Shown here piece after piece: positions 32,556-41,758 of a DNA stretch of 64,000 nucleotides. Within the stretch, counting starts at the first letter, position 1; each line of letters begins with the position of its first letter. The stretch lies in assembly GCA_016125045.1 (NCBI GenBank), contig WGML01000006.1:1-64000 (forward strand), read 5' to 3'. The DNA is from a bacterium (GTDB taxonomy: Bacteria > Pseudomonadota > Alphaproteobacteria > Caulobacterales > Hyphomonadaceae). Below the pieces are notes generated by a model. That model had not been told where the DNA came from, made no database searches, and saw only the letters and a program-made list of their open reading frames with translations. Made by a program: the position numbers and the translations under genes.

Positions 32556-32918
32556 TCAGTTGCGACAGCTGCACTCGATGCAATTGCCGTCCGGGTCGAT
32601 GACGCGGATGCGACGGCGATCGGTTCCCGAAACCCCGGCATAACCACCGGCTTGGATCGCGGCGAACAACACCGCCCGCGCCGAGGCCCGATCCGGCGCT
32701 TCAACTCCTATAAGAGCTGGGCGGGTTTCGGGATTGCCGGTGTCGTCGTCAAGGCCCCAACGGCCTTCGGTCACGCGAATCACCGGCGCGTCGTCTCCGG
32801 CCAGGGCGAAGCCATCGCCTGCGTCGACCACACTGAGACCAAGCGGACGGAAGGCGGCGGCGTAGAAGGCGCGCGAGCGGTGAATGTCGCGGGCGATGAT
32901 CTGGCTCGTGGGCGTCAT
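32556..32918 (-). CDS. VOC-superfamily (glyoxalase-like) protein
   Basis: A 120-residue VOC protein. The beta-alpha-beta modules read QIIARDIHRSRAFYAAAFRPLGLSV and PALIGVEAPDRASARAVLFAAIQAGG, closing with RIRVIDPDGNCIECSCR. The DPDGN-x-(I/L)-E end motif is standard for metal-binding VOC members; Glu in IEC would be a metal ligand. The terminal CSC pair is unusual but not diagnostic. Transcribed alone, convergent with the methyltransferase. Confidence 0.86.
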   Translation of the reverse strand: MTPTSQIIARDIHRSRAFYAAAFRPLGLSVVDAGDGFALAGDDAPVIRVTEGRWGLDDDTGNPETRPALIGVEAPDRASARAVLFAAIQAGGYAGVSGTDRRRIRVIDPDGNCIECSCRN

Positions 32919-33158
32919 GATCGGCCTCCGGTCTTCGGGCGCGGGGTTGAGGTGATTCGCGCTCCGATGCTTTCCAGATGCCAGCGCGCCGCGACCCGGC
33001 CGCGACCGGATCGTGGCGGCCCGGTCATGTTTGGTTAACCTGTTGGGCGAATTCGGCGCAGGTGTTTACTTCGCAAGGCCGCCTGCGGGCGCAACGCCGC
33101 AGCCGCGGGACCATACGCCCTCTCGCGCGGGCGAGGACGCTCTGCTAAAGCGCGCCTC

Positions 33159-34967
33159 ATGACGCCACGTGACAAGATACGAAATTTCTCGATCATCGCC
33201 CATATCGACCACGGCAAGTCGACGCTCGCCGATCGGCTCATCCAGATGACGGGCGGTCTCACCGCGCGTGAGATGAAGGAGCAGGTGCTCGACTCGATGG
33301 ATATCGAGCGCGAGCGCGGCATCACGATCAAGGCGCAGACCGTTCGGCTGGACTATGTCGCCCGTGACGGCCAGCCTTATGTGCTGAACCTCATGGATAC
33401 GCCGGGCCATGTCGACTTCGCTTACGAGGTGTCTCGCTGTCTCGCCGCATGTGAAGGATCGCTGCTGGTCGTGGATTCGAGCCAGGGGGTCGAGGCGCAA
33501 ACCCTAGCCAATGTCTACAAGGCGATCGACGTCGATCATGAAATCGTGCCGGTGCTCAACAAGATCGACCTGCCCGCCGCCGATGTCGAACGGGTGCGGC
33601 AGCAGATCGAGGATGTGATCGGACTGGACGCCTCCGACGCGGTGCAGATATCAGCCAAGACCGGGCTCGGCGTTGAGGAGGTCCTCGAAGCCATCGTCAC
33701 GCGACTGCCGCCGCCCAAGACCGGCGACCCCGCCGCGCCGCTTCAGGCGCTTCTCGTTGACGCCTACTACGACCTCTATCTTGGCGTCGTGGTCATCGTG
33801 CGGATCGTCGACGGCGTGTTGAAGAAGCGCCAGAAGATCAAGATGATGCGCACCGGCGCTGCCTATGAACTCGACCGGGTTGGAGTATTCCGGCCGGGCA
33901 AGCTTGCCGATGTGGACCAGCTTGGCCCTGGGGAAGTCGGCTTCTTCACCGCCTCGATCAAGGCCGTCGCGGATTGCTCGGTGGGCGACACCATCACCGA
34001 AGAGCGCAGGCCGACGGCAGCCGCCTTGCCCGGTTTCCGCGAGGTTCAGCCGGTGGTGTTCTGCGGCCTATTCCCGTCTGACGCCGCCGAGTTCGAGGAC
34101 CTGCGCGCCGCGATGGGCAAGCTTCGGCTCAACGACGCGAGCTTCACCTGGGAAATGGAGACCTCAGCAGCGCTGGGCTTCGGCTTCCGCTGCGGGTTTC
34201 TCGGCCTTTTGCATCTAGAAATCATCCAGGAACGTCTCAGCCGCGAGTTCGACCTCGATCTCATCGCGACCGCGCCCTCGGTGGTCTATGAACTGCGTCT
34301 CACGGACGGATCGTCTTTGGAGCTCCACAACCCGGCCGACATGCCCGACCCCGTGAAGATCTCAGAGATTCACGAACCCTGGATCGAGGCGACGATTTTC
34401 ACACCGGACGAATATCTCGGCGGCATCCTCAAACTCTGCCAGGACCGCCGCGGCGTGCAGAAGGAACTTTCCTATGTCGGCGCGCGCGCGATGGTGAAGT
34501 ATGAGCTGCCGCTCAACGAGGTGGTGTTCGACTTCTACGACCGACTGAAGTCCATCTCGAAGGGCTATGCGTCGTTCGATTATCACCTCATCGGCCGCCG
34601 GCTCGGTGACCTCGTAAAGATGCAACTCCTGGTCAATGACGAACCGATCGATGCGCTTTCGATGATGGTGCATAGGGCGCGGGCCGAACAGCGCGGGCGC
34701 GTGATGTGCGAGAAACTCAAGGAACTGATCCCCCGCCACCAGTTCAAGATCCCGATCCAGGCCGCGATCGGCGGGCGGATCATCGCGCGTGAAACGCTCT
34801 CCGCGCTTCGCAAGGATGTGACGGCCAAATGCTATGGCGGCGACGCAAGCCGCAAGCGTAAGCTCCTTGACAAGCAGAAGGAGGGCAAGAAGCGCATGCG
34901 CCAGTTCGGTAGGGTGGAGATCCCGCAGGAAGCCTTCGTCGCGGCCCTCAAGATGGACGAGGATTGA
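33159..34967 (+). CDS. lepA: Elongation factor 4 (LepA)
   Basis: A 602-residue translational GTPase, close to full LepA length (about 600). G1 is [16 protein letters not shown]3 is [15 protein letters not shown]4 is LNKIDLP and G5 is [13 protein letters not shown]. After domain II and EF-G-like domains, the LepA-specific C-terminus appears: [23 protein letters not shown] ends (basic tail) with [13 protein letters not shown]4 back-translocates or remodels stalled ribosomes. The gene is monocistronic here; no lepB follows. Upstream, 32919-33158 carries a GGTTAACC palindrome but no other gene. Confidence 0.97.
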   Translation: MTPRDKIRNFSIIAHIDHGKSTLADRLIQMTGGLTAREMKEQVLDSMDIERERGITIKAQTVRLDYVARDGQPYVLNLMDTPGHVDFAYEVSRCLAACEGSLLVVDSSQGVEAQTLANVYKAIDVDHEIVPVLNKIDLPAADVERVRQQIEDVIGLDASDAVQISAKTGLGVEEVLEAIVTRLPPPKTGDPAAPLQALLVDAYYDLYLGVVVIVRIVDGVLKKRQKIKMMRTGAAYELDRVGVFRPGKLADVDQLGPGEVGFFTASIKAVADCSVGDTITEERRPTAAALPGFREVQPVVFCGLFPSDAAEFEDLRAAMGKLRLNDASFTWEMETSAALGFGFRCGFLGLLHLEIIQERLSREFDLDLIATAPSVVYELRLTDGSSLELHNPADMPDPVKISEIHEPWIEATIFTPDEYLGGILKLCQDRRGVQKELSYVGARAMVKYELPLNEVVFDFYDRLKSISKGYASFDYHLIGRRLGDLVKMQLLVNDEPIDALSMMVHRARAEQRGRVMCEKLKELIPRHQFKIPIQAAIGGRIIARETLSALRKDVTAKCYGGDASRKRKLLDKQKEGKKRMRQFGRVEIPQEAFVAALKMDED

Positions 34968-35079
34968 CCTTACTAATCGCCGATAATCCCCTCGAAGCGA
35001 TCATGGTCGGGCTGTATCGAGCGCCAGAGCCCGGCCTTTGGGGGCGGTCGGATGATCAAATGCTCGCTCGCGCTTCGTC

Positions 35080-35334
35080 GTGAATATCTTTTCAGGATTG
35101 TTCCAGGCGGCTGGCGTATTGCTGGCGTTTCTGGCGTCGTCTTGGGCCTTTGAACGGTGGGACGCCGAGATCGCGGCGCTCACTTGGCTGGGCGTCGTTG
35201 TTGCGACGGTCGCGCTGGCGGTCGTCCTTTTCGCCTTGCCGGCTCTGCTCCTTGAAATTCACGGCAAGCTTGAATCGATCGACAGGCGACTGAAGTACGT
35301 GAATCCGAACACGCGCACGCCGCTCGACCGGTGA
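35080..35334 (+). CDS. Small hypothetical membrane protein
   Basis: An 84-residue frame starting with GTG at 35080. It encodes two likely membrane helices (FQAAGVLLAFLASSWAF, and LTWLGVVVATVALAVVLFALPALL), followed by a short basic tail (HGKLESIDRRLKYVNPNT). The hydrophobic pattern with charged loops makes chance unlikely, but there is no clear ribosome-binding site and no recognisable family. It could also be a recently decayed gene. Confidence 0.42.
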   Translation: MNIFSGLFQAAGVLLAFLASSWAFERWDAEIAALTWLGVVVATVALAVVLFALPALLLEIHGKLESIDRRLKYVNPNTRTPLDR

Positions 35335-35668
35335 ACCGACACGCCGTCAAAGGGGACACGGGCCACCGGCTCAGCCGCTGAGGACCCAAAATCAAACGTC
35401 GACCGCAGCGCAGCTCGGTTGCCGAAACTCGCTCGGCTCGGCCATTTCGCATGGTCAATCATCAGGCTTCCGGTCCAGACGCGCTCCGTCTCCGTTGACT
35501 CTTCTTCGCGCCTCAGGGGAGAATAGATCTTGCGCTTCGTGTGAAACGGGAGTTGGGGGCAAGCGCAATTCTCTGTCTTTGACCCTTGGTGCGGACGCCT
35601 GCGCGCGGCCCGTCTGCAGACAGAGAGCGCACGGCGCGCCCCTGAGGTTGGGAATGGAAAGGGCGCCA
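35335..35668. other. Intergenic region; no gene seen
   Basis: This 334-base stretch between the small membrane protein and the next methyltransferase has open frames on both strands, but none has a start site, composition or motif that looks real. Promoter elements for the methyltransferase should lie here; a TTGACT near 35495 lacks a convincing -10. Confidence 0.35.
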
Positions 35669-36505
35669 ATGAGCGAGCCTCGGCTGAGCGAAACGGACCG
35701 GCAATGGATCCGGTGGGGCGAGCAGAATCCCTATTATGGCGTGCTGATCGGCTATGAATCGTCGCATATTGAGGGCAATCAGAAAGCAAAATTCTTTGAG
35801 ACCGGCGAGGGTTATATCGCCGAAGTTATCTCGATCGCGACCACGCTGTATCCCGAGTTGGAACCACGCCGCGGGGCGGCAATAGATTTCGGATCAGGCG
35901 TCGGCCGATTGCTTCGTCCGCTCGCAGCGCGGTTTGCGGCTGCTTACGGGGTCGATATCTCACCCGCGATGCACAAGATCGCGGAAGAGAACCTAAAGGA
36001 AGTAGGCCAGGTAAGGCTCGTGATGTCGCCGGACGAAATCCCGCCCGCGAGTTGCGCCTTCGCGAATTCGTTCATTGTCCTCCAGCACATTCGCCGCCGC
36101 GAAGGAATGGCGCTGATCCGGTCGCTGCTTGAACGATTGGAGGTTGGAGGCGTGTTTGCGCTTCAGTTCCTGGTGCGCGACGAAAATCCCATTCGTCCGG
36201 CGCTGAACGCTCTTCGCTACCGCTTTCCCCCGTTGCAATGGGCCTACAATCTCGTCCGAGGTCGGCCCGTGCACGAGCCGGTGACCGAAATGAACGTGTA
36301 TGATCAATCCGCAGTCGAGGACTTGGCGCGTTCGCTGGGATTTGCGAGTCTGAACGCCCTGCTTCCAACCAATCACGGTGGCCACCATGGCGTCACGCTC
36401 TTCGGACAACGGGTCGAAATACCAGCTGCACTGGGGACTCCTGCTTATCGCGGTGGGGTTGGCGGCGTGCGGCCCCACACGGGAGGAGACGTCGGCCCGA
36501 GCTGA
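35669..36505 (+). CDS. Class I SAM-dependent methyltransferase
   Basis: A 278-residue methyltransferase. N-terminal sequence TDRQWIRWGEQNPYYGVL and FFETGEGYIAEVI is typical of a group of bacterial methyltransferases; SAM-binding motif is AAIDFGSGVGRLLRPLA followed by YGVDISPAMHKIAEEN. FANSFIVLQHIRRREGMALI is the post-II region. The family-like end is near GVTLFGQRV, but the frame continues for about 34 more residues over the start of the next gene. ATG 35669 has AAAGGG seven bases upstream. Substrate unknown. Confidence 0.82.
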   Translation: MSEPRLSETDRQWIRWGEQNPYYGVLIGYESSHIEGNQKAKFFETGEGYIAEVISIATTLYPELEPRRGAAIDFGSGVGRLLRPLAARFAAAYGVDISPAMHKIAEENLKEVGQVRLVMSPDEIPPASCAFANSFIVLQHIRRREGMALIRSLLERLEVGGVFALQFLVRDENPIRPALNALRYRFPPLQWAYNLVRGRPVHEPVTEMNVYDQSAVEDLARSLGFASLNALLPTNHGGHHGVTLFGQRVEIPAALGTPAYRGGVGGVRPHTGGDVGPS

Positions 36506-37112
36506 CGGCGGATCGAACCAGCCCGCCGAATCGACCGCCACCAGCGAACCCGCGGCGACCTCCGATGCGGCCGCAACGCCGGACATCGACGCGGTCCAGC
36601 CCCCTGCGCCCGGAGAAACTGAGGATTTCGTCCGGGTCGTGTCCGTGTCCGACGCGGGCTATCCGATGTTCATTGTTTCGGTCCGCTTCCCCGACGGGCG
36701 CGACGACCGCACCTTCCTCCTCAACAATGAGGCCGCGGACCTTGGCGGCGTCCCGCCCGGCGACTACGAGGGAAGCCTCGCCGAACTGCGCTACACCAGC
36801 GCGGTGGAGCCTTCGCTCATCGACATCCAGGTGGACGGCCGCTCAGCCCTCGACATCGACCGACCCGTCTCAACCTCCCCCGACGACCTCTCCGTCACCG
36901 GCGTCCTGTCCGGCGCAGAAGAAGTGACGCAAAGCGACCTGCCGGATCAGATCACCGTGACCCCGGCCACGGGAGGGCCGGTGACGTTCGACTATTTCAT
37001 TCCGCCGGAACTCGTGGAGCTCAACGGCAAGACTGTCACCGCCATTTATGCCGAGGAAACCGTCGACCGCATAACCTGGATGCGCGGCGGAAACGGACAT
37101 CCACCGCGCTGA
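36387..37112 (+). CDS. Lipoprotein of unknown function
   Basis: A 241-residue lipoprotein: the lipobox GLAAC follows a hydrophobic run with a charged leader. Next is a low-complexity Ala/Thr/Glu/Ser linker of about 50 residues, then a folded region (DFVRVVSVSDAGYPMFIVSV, then FLLNNEAADLGG and PPGDYEGSLAELRYT). The repeated DIQVDGRSALDI and VTFDYFIPPEL stretches look beta-rich. I do not recognise a family. Its first 119 bases lie within the methyltransferase reading frame in another phase, so one of the two start/stop assignments is compressed. The ATG at 36387 is the best start for the signal sequence. Confidence 0.66.
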   Translation: MASRSSDNGSKYQLHWGLLLIAVGLAACGPTREETSARADGGSNQPAESTATSEPAATSDAAATPDIDAVQPPAPGETEDFVRVVSVSDAGYPMFIVSVRFPDGRDDRTFLLNNEAADLGGVPPGDYEGSLAELRYTSAVEPSLIDIQVDGRSALDIDRPVSTSPDDLSVTGVLSGAEEVTQSDLPDQITVTPATGGPVTFDYFIPPELVELNGKTVTAIYAEETVDRITWMRGGNGHPPR

Positions 37113-37117
37113 CCCGT

Positions 37118-37930
37118 TTATCTGAACGGGACCACGCGGTTCTCTGCGTCATGACCGATGTCCGCTCGACCAAGAAAGGTGACCCCGGCGCGCGCGCACC
37201 AATCCTCTGCGATGGCCACCTCGTCACGGCCGAAGGGGCGGTCATTCTCGGGAATCGCGGAACAGCGTCCGAGCCGAAGCCCCGCAAGCCGACGCGCAAT
37301 CGCTTGCTGCATCAGGTGGGCGAAACTCCGGTCGATGCGGTAGAGATATTCCCCCACCTCCTCCAGCATCAGCACGCGTCCGTCGAGCAGAGGCTCGATC
37401 GGCGTGCCCATGATCTGGCTGAGAACGACGAGATTGAACGCGACCGCCGGCCTCCCGTCCGATAGCGACGGATCGAGCGCATCCGGGCTGCCGTCCGCGA
37501 GCCAGTCGAGCGCGCGACGGATCGCCGCTTCGCCGCCTTCTCGCGTGATATCGACGGGCATCGGCCCGTGCGCGGGCCGTCCGACGCCTTCCCGCTGCAG
37601 CGCCGCAAGCATGCACCCGGCGTCGCTATAGCCGAGATAGGCCTTGTCGCCGGCGCGCGAGTCGAGCCGCGCCACCGCCCCCACCGCGATCCGCACCGCG
37701 CCATAGCCCCCCCGCGCAAACCAGACCGCATCGATCGTGGGATCATTTGCGAGGTCAACGAACGCATCGGCGCGCACAGCGTCCGGTCCGGCGAAATGTC
37801 CCTCGACGGCAAAGCACTGGGGATGAAACACGAGTTCGATCCCGCCGCCCCTCGCAAGGGCCGCGGCGCGCACCGCCGTCGCAGAAGCGGGCGAGAGCGG
37901 CCCACCTGGCGCGCAAACGCCGATCCTCAT
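37118..37930 (-). CDS. S66-family LD-carboxypeptidase
   Basis: A 270-residue cytoplasmic peptidase of family S66. It opens with IGVCAPGGPL, has FARGGYGAVRI (the flexible-loop region), the Ser nucleophile in YLGYSDAGCML, then Glu in MLEEVGEYLYRIDRSF and His in IGHDAENRVVP. LD-carboxypeptidases remove the terminal D-Ala from tetrapeptides released from peptidoglycan, making the tripeptide that a ligase can re-attach to UDP-MurNAc. The adjacent divergent gene is such a Mur ligase, 50 bases away. Self-immunity (MccF-like) roles exist in the family but the context favours recycling. Confidence 0.84.
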   Translation of the reverse strand: MRIGVCAPGGPLSPASATAVRAAALARGGGIELVFHPQCFAVEGHFAGPDAVRADAFVDLANDPTIDAVWFARGGYGAVRIAVGAVARLDSRAGDKAYLGYSDAGCMLAALQREGVGRPAHGPMPVDITREGGEAAIRRALDWLADGSPDALDPSLSDGRPAVAFNLVVLSQIMGTPIEPLLDGRVLMLEEVGEYLYRIDRSFAHLMQQAIARRLAGLRLGRCSAIPENDRPFGRDEVAIAEDWCARAGVTFLGRADIGHDAENRVVPFR

Positions 37931-37980
37931 CGCGCCCCCTCCCCTTGACCTTGTCCGCGCCTTCTCATGATTGGTCCTCC

Positions 37981-39444
37981 ATGAGCGATTCGAACCCTCT
38001 GCACGAGCCGCCGGCGCAGGCCGGTTCCCCTGGCGAGGCTCGGCCAGCCTATTTCCTTTGCGGCATCGGCGGCAGCGGAATGTTGCCGCTCGCCATGATC
38101 CTCAAGGAGAGCGGCGCATCGGTCGAAGGGTCGGACCGGTCGCTCGATCAGGGTCGCCTCGCGGCAAAATTCGCCTCCCTGGAGAAGCAGGGTGTGGTGC
38201 TTCACCCCCAGGATGGCTCAGGCGTCAGGCGTTCCGACCAGATCGTGGTCGCGTCTGCAGCCGTTGAGGAAACCGTACCCGACATCGCCCGCGCCAATGC
38301 GCTCGGCTGCATGCGGCTTACTCGCGCCGAACTGCTTGCGCAGCTGGTCAACGCCGCTCCCCGCTCGATCGGTGTGGCCGGCACGTCGGGCAAATCCACC
38401 ACCACCGGCATGATCGCCTGGATTCTTCACTCCCTGGGCTTCCACCCCACCGTCATGAACGGTGCGGTGATGACGAATTTCCTAACACCGGACGCGCCGT
38501 TCGCGAGCGCGCTCGTGGGATCAGGCGGAATCTTCGTCAGCGAAGTTGACGAGAGCGATGGCTCCATCGCTCGCTACAGCCCGACCATCGCAGTGCTCAA
38601 CAATATCTCCCTCGACCACAAGTCGATGGAGGAACTGCGCGCGCTGTTCGGCGGCTTCATCGCCCGCGCGCAAACAGCCGTGATCAATCTCGATAATGAC
38701 GAGGCGCGCCGGATTGCGGAGGCGAACCCGGCCGCCCGCACCTTCAGCCTCCACAATCCGGCGGCGGACCTGTCGGTTCGCGACGTGACCGCGACGATGG
38801 ACGGGGTGAGCTGCACTGTGGTGGAGCGCGCAACCGGCGCGCAGGAGCGGCTGAGCCTTGGGGCGCCGGGCCGCTACAACGTCTCCAACGCACTAGGGGC
38901 GTTGCTTGCGGCGATGGCCGTTGGCGCACCCTTCGCTGAAGCCGTCACCGCGCTCTCAACCTATCGGGGGGTGCGCAGGCGGCTGGAGCGTGTCGGCGAC
39001 GCTGCGGGGGTGACCGTCTTCGACGATTTCGCCCACAACCCGGACAAGATCAGCGCCAGCCTCGCCGCGTTGACCGAGTTTCGCGGCCGGCTCATCGTGA
39101 TGTTCCAGCCCCACGGCTTCGGCCCGCTGCGCCTGATGAAGCAGGAGCTGACGGATGCATTCGTGAACGGTTTGCGCGCAGAGGATCTGCTGTTGATGCC
39201 GGAGCCTGTCTATTTCGGCGGCACGGTCGATCGCTCGGTCGGATCATCCGCGATTGTCGACGGGGTGACTGCCGGCGGCCGCAACGCTCGCGCGCTCGCA
39301 TCCCGTGAGGCGTGCGCGGACGCTATCTTGCTCGACGTGCGCCCGGGCGACCGTGTTGTTGTGATGGGCGCGCGCGACGACACGCTGACCGAGTTCGCAA
39401 CCAATCTCCTCACCCGCATCGGGGCCGCGCTCAGCGGGACTTGA
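37981..39444 (+). CDS. Mur ligase family protein, MurC/Mpl-like
   Basis: A 487-residue Mur ligase. N-terminal FLCGIGGSGMLPLAMIL is the MurC/Mpl dinucleotide-binding motif; the ATP loop is GVAGTSGKSTTTGMIAW; later motifs are NISLDHKSMEEL and FDDFAHNPDKISASL. In MurC the C-terminal domain has FQPHRYTR; here it is MFQPHGFGPLRL, so it diverges at that substrate-facing position. Being beside an LD-carboxypeptidase, the protein may be Mpl-like, joining a recycled tripeptide to UDP-MurNAc, instead of the essential MurC. The start at 37981 is the first ATG of the conserved domain; its ribosome-binding site is weak. Confidence 0.85.
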   Translation: MSDSNPLHEPPAQAGSPGEARPAYFLCGIGGSGMLPLAMILKESGASVEGSDRSLDQGRLAAKFASLEKQGVVLHPQDGSGVRRSDQIVVASAAVEETVPDIARANALGCMRLTRAELLAQLVNAAPRSIGVAGTSGKSTTTGMIAWILHSLGFHPTVMNGAVMTNFLTPDAPFASALVGSGGIFVSEVDESDGSIARYSPTIAVLNNISLDHKSMEELRALFGGFIARAQTAVINLDNDEARRIAEANPAARTFSLHNPAADLSVRDVTATMDGVSCTVVERATGAQERLSLGAPGRYNVSNALGALLAAMAVGAPFAEAVTALSTYRGVRRRLERVGDAAGVTVFDDFAHNPDKISASLAALTEFRGRLIVMFQPHGFGPLRLMKQELTDAFVNGLRAEDLLLMPEPVYFGGTVDRSVGSSAIVDGVTAGGRNARALASREACADAILLDVRPGDRVVVMGARDDTLTEFATNLLTRIGAALSGT

Positions 39445-40030
39445 GCCGCATTTCCAGTTCGTCGAGCCGGGCGCGCATGGCGTCGAGCTCATCCGCATCG
39501 GATTGCGCCGCCGCTGCAGCGGATTTCGTGGTCGCGGCGTGCTCTCGCGCGTCGTCGCCTTGGGTGCGAGGCTTCACCGCGCCTCCGCCACCCCACATCT
39601 GAACGAGGCGCTCCTGATAGGCGCGCTGCATCTGCGCGAGTTGCGCCGGGTCGAACACCGCCCACGGGTTCGGCAGCGAAGTCGAGACCTGGCTGGCGAC
39701 CGATTCCTGCTGCTGCCGGATGAACGACACCGTCTGTTCGAAGAGCGCCGTCATCATTTCCGACGCCCGGTTCTGATTGAGCCGGATCATGTCCGCGAGC
39801 ACGTCAGCGGAGAGTATCGCCCGATCGGACTGCGTTTCCTGGTCCATGATGATCTGCAGCAGGACCTGACGCGTGACGTCTTCGTGCGTCTCCGTATCCT
39901 CGACTCGTATGTTTCCGCCCTTGCGCACGATGTCGGCCACATCCTGCAACCGGATGTAGCTCGAAGTGGATGGGTTATAGAGCTTCCGGCTGGGATAGCG
40001 TCGAAGCTCGATCGTGTCTGCGTCACTCAT
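39431..40030 (-). CDS. phaR: Polyhydroxyalkanoate synthesis repressor PhaR
   Basis: A 199-residue PhaR. The N-terminal DNA-binding domain has ELRRYPSRKLYNPSTSSYI and LQDVADIVRKGGNI, then the PHB_acc domain repeat TRQVLLQIIMDQE and LSADVLADMIRLNQ. PhaR binds both PHB granules and the phasin promoter, so phasin is made only when granules exist. The C-terminal region is Ala-rich with a short coiled coil. Start 40030 has AAGGTG upstream. Its end overlaps the Mur-ligase gene by 14 bases on the opposite strand. Confidence 0.93.
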   Translation of the reverse strand: MSDADTIELRRYPSRKLYNPSTSSYIRLQDVADIVRKGGNIRVEDTETHEDVTRQVLLQIIMDQETQSDRAILSADVLADMIRLNQNRASEMMTALFEQTVSFIRQQQESVASQVSTSLPNPWAVFDPAQLAQMQRAYQERLVQMWGGGGAVKPRTQGDDAREHAATTKSAAAAAQSDADELDAMRARLDELEMRLKSR

Positions 40031-40122
40031 ACTGCACCTTGCGGACGGACGTTTCGGGATCGGCCTGCACCCCGACTGCAATCAGCCGGCGCGTGCAGCA
40101 CCCACCCTAGCACTTAATGCGT

Positions 40123-40758
40123 TCACCAGCGCCCCGCCAATGCCGCCCGCAGATTCGACGCCTCCCGCGACCGCGCCCGCTCTTCGCGTTCTGCGCCCTC
40201 CAGCCGGCCGTCGATGCGGGCGCGCTCGTCCCTCAGGCGGATTAGTTCGGCCCGGTGCCGGTCACGCTCGGCGTCGGACTGGGACTGGATCAAGCCAGTT
40301 TCATTCTGGCTGATTTTGCGCTCGCACTCATCGCGCTCCGACCGAAGAGACGAAATCTCGCTTCGGAGCGAAGACAGGGCTGATTCAACTTTATAAACCC
40401 TGAGACCGTCCTCGAATGCGGCCCGATAAGGCGGATCGAGTTCCGCGGGGCACACGCCTGCATACGACCCTCCATCCACGCCGCGGCGAAAGCCCTGGCG
40501 CGGGTCGCAATAGGCGAACAATCCCTCTTCCCGGCCAATCCGGTAGAGTTCCGCATCCGCGCGATAGCCCGCATTGAGGCAGATCTGGTCGCGTTCGCCA
40601 AACCTTGCGGTGCTGTAGCCATTGGCGCCGTCCTGATAGCCGATCGCGCGCCAGTCAGCGGCCGCGCATTCATTGACGCTCATCGCCGGCGGCGAGGAGC
40701 ATGACGCGAGCAACACGGCCGCCGCACCCATGCCGAAGGAAATCACCCCAAAATGCAA
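40123..40758 (-). CDS. DUF2799-like lipoprotein with coiled-coil tail
   Basis: A 211-residue lipoprotein. TTG 40758, with GGGGAGGCGGGAC before it, gives a signal peptide whose lipobox is LLASC. The mature N-terminus holds CAAADWRAIGYQDGANG, then FGERDQICLNAGYRADAELYRIGREEGLFAYC, and the GYAGVCP-like turn that I associate with DUF2799. Residues 125-210 form a charged coiled coil (SSLRSEISSLRSERDECERK and REERARSREASNLR). Such lipoproteins are common in the alphaproteobacterial envelope; the function is unknown. The longer in-frame start at 40863 lacks a ribosome-binding site and hides the lipobox. Confidence 0.8.
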   Translation of the reverse strand: MHFGVISFGMGAAAVLLASCSSPPAMSVNECAAADWRAIGYQDGANGYSTARFGERDQICLNAGYRADAELYRIGREEGLFAYCDPRQGFRRGVDGGSYAGVCPAELDPPYRAAFEDGLRVYKVESALSSLRSEISSLRSERDECERKISQNETGLIQSQSDAERDRHRAELIRLRDERARIDGRLEGAEREERARSREASNLRAALAGRW

Positions 40759-40847
40759 GTCCCGCCTCCCCTGCCGAACGAACGCCCCGAGAATTTCGAC
40801 CTGCACGATAGTCGGACCCACCGCCGCGCACCAGTGTCCATTCCCGC

Positions 40848-41708
40848 CTAGCGCTTCAGCCACTCGGCGACAGACGCGTAGAACGGTCCCGGCTGGTCGA
40901 ACATCACATAGTGGCGGGCGTTGTCGATGCGGAGCCGCCGGTGATCAGCAAGCCCGGAATAGGCGGACGCGTAGGTCTGATCGAGCCCCGCCCGCGACAT
41001 CGGCAACCCGCGGTCCCACGCATACACCACGTCCACAGGGCTTTGGATGGATGGCAGGTCCGCACGCAGATCCGTCGTCATGACTTCCGCCATCACGTCC
41101 GCCGTGGTCTCCCGGTCGGAGGTCAGCCCCCAGTGGACAACTCTCTCGCGTGCGATGTCCGAGACGACGAGGGTCTGGACCGTGCGGCGGAGTGTGTCCT
41201 CGAACGCGGCGTGGTCGTTTTCGATGTAGCGGCGGCGGGCGAGATCCGCAAAACCGGTGAGATAGCTGCCGGTGGTCGCGAACGGGTTTATCAGGACGGA
41301 GAAAAACGCCGGTACATCCACCACCATGACCCGGTCGACGACATCCGGGTGATCGCGCGCCACGATCAGCGCGACGAGTCCCCCCATCGAATGGCCGCAG
41401 AGCGCCGCCCGCCCGCGAGTGTGGGATCGGACATAGGCGGCGACTTCATCGGCGAGCGGCTTCAGGAAGTTTCCCGGCATACGCTTGGGAAACGGCTTCT
41501 CGCCAGCAAATCCGCGGATATGGAGCGTGTGGCTGCGCACGGTCGGCAGCCGGGTCGGTACGTCTTCCCAGCAGGCGGGCGAGGCCGCCAGACCGTGAAT
41601 GAACACAACGTCGCGCCCGCGCCCCTCGGAATGAACGATGAACCTGCCGCCCAGGTGCGTGCGCGGGTCGCGTTTCAGCAATCGCACAAGCGATGTGGCC
41701 AGCTGCAT
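40848..41708 (-). CDS. Alpha/beta hydrolase
   Basis: A 286-residue alpha/beta-hydrolase. Oxyanion/loop motif VVFIHGLAASPACWEDV, nucleophile elbow CGHSMGGLVAL, and a His in NARHYVMFDQP with the acid in VDVVYAWDRG. It follows phaZ on the same strand by 50 bases, so it may be an accessory PHA-degrading hydrolase or 3-hydroxybutyrate-oligomer hydrolase; this is context only. A TTG at 41750 would add 14 residues. The ATG used has AAGGGCG about 11 bases upstream. Confidence 0.83.
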   Translation of the reverse strand: MQLATSLVRLLKRDPRTHLGGRFIVHSEGRGRDVVFIHGLAASPACWEDVPTRLPTVRSHTLHIRGFAGEKPFPKRMPGNFLKPLADEVAAYVRSHTRGRAALCGHSMGGLVALIVARDHPDVVDRVMVVDVPAFFSVLINPFATTGSYLTGFADLARRRYIENDHAAFEDTLRRTVQTLVVSDIARERVVHWGLTSDRETTADVMAEVMTTDLRADLPSIQSPVDVVYAWDRGLPMSRAGLDQTYASAYSGLADHRRLRIDNARHYVMFDQPGPFYASVAEWLKR

Positions 41709-41758
41709 GTCTGCGAACGCGCCCTTATTGGTCGTGTGCAGCCGCAGCAAATGCTCGG

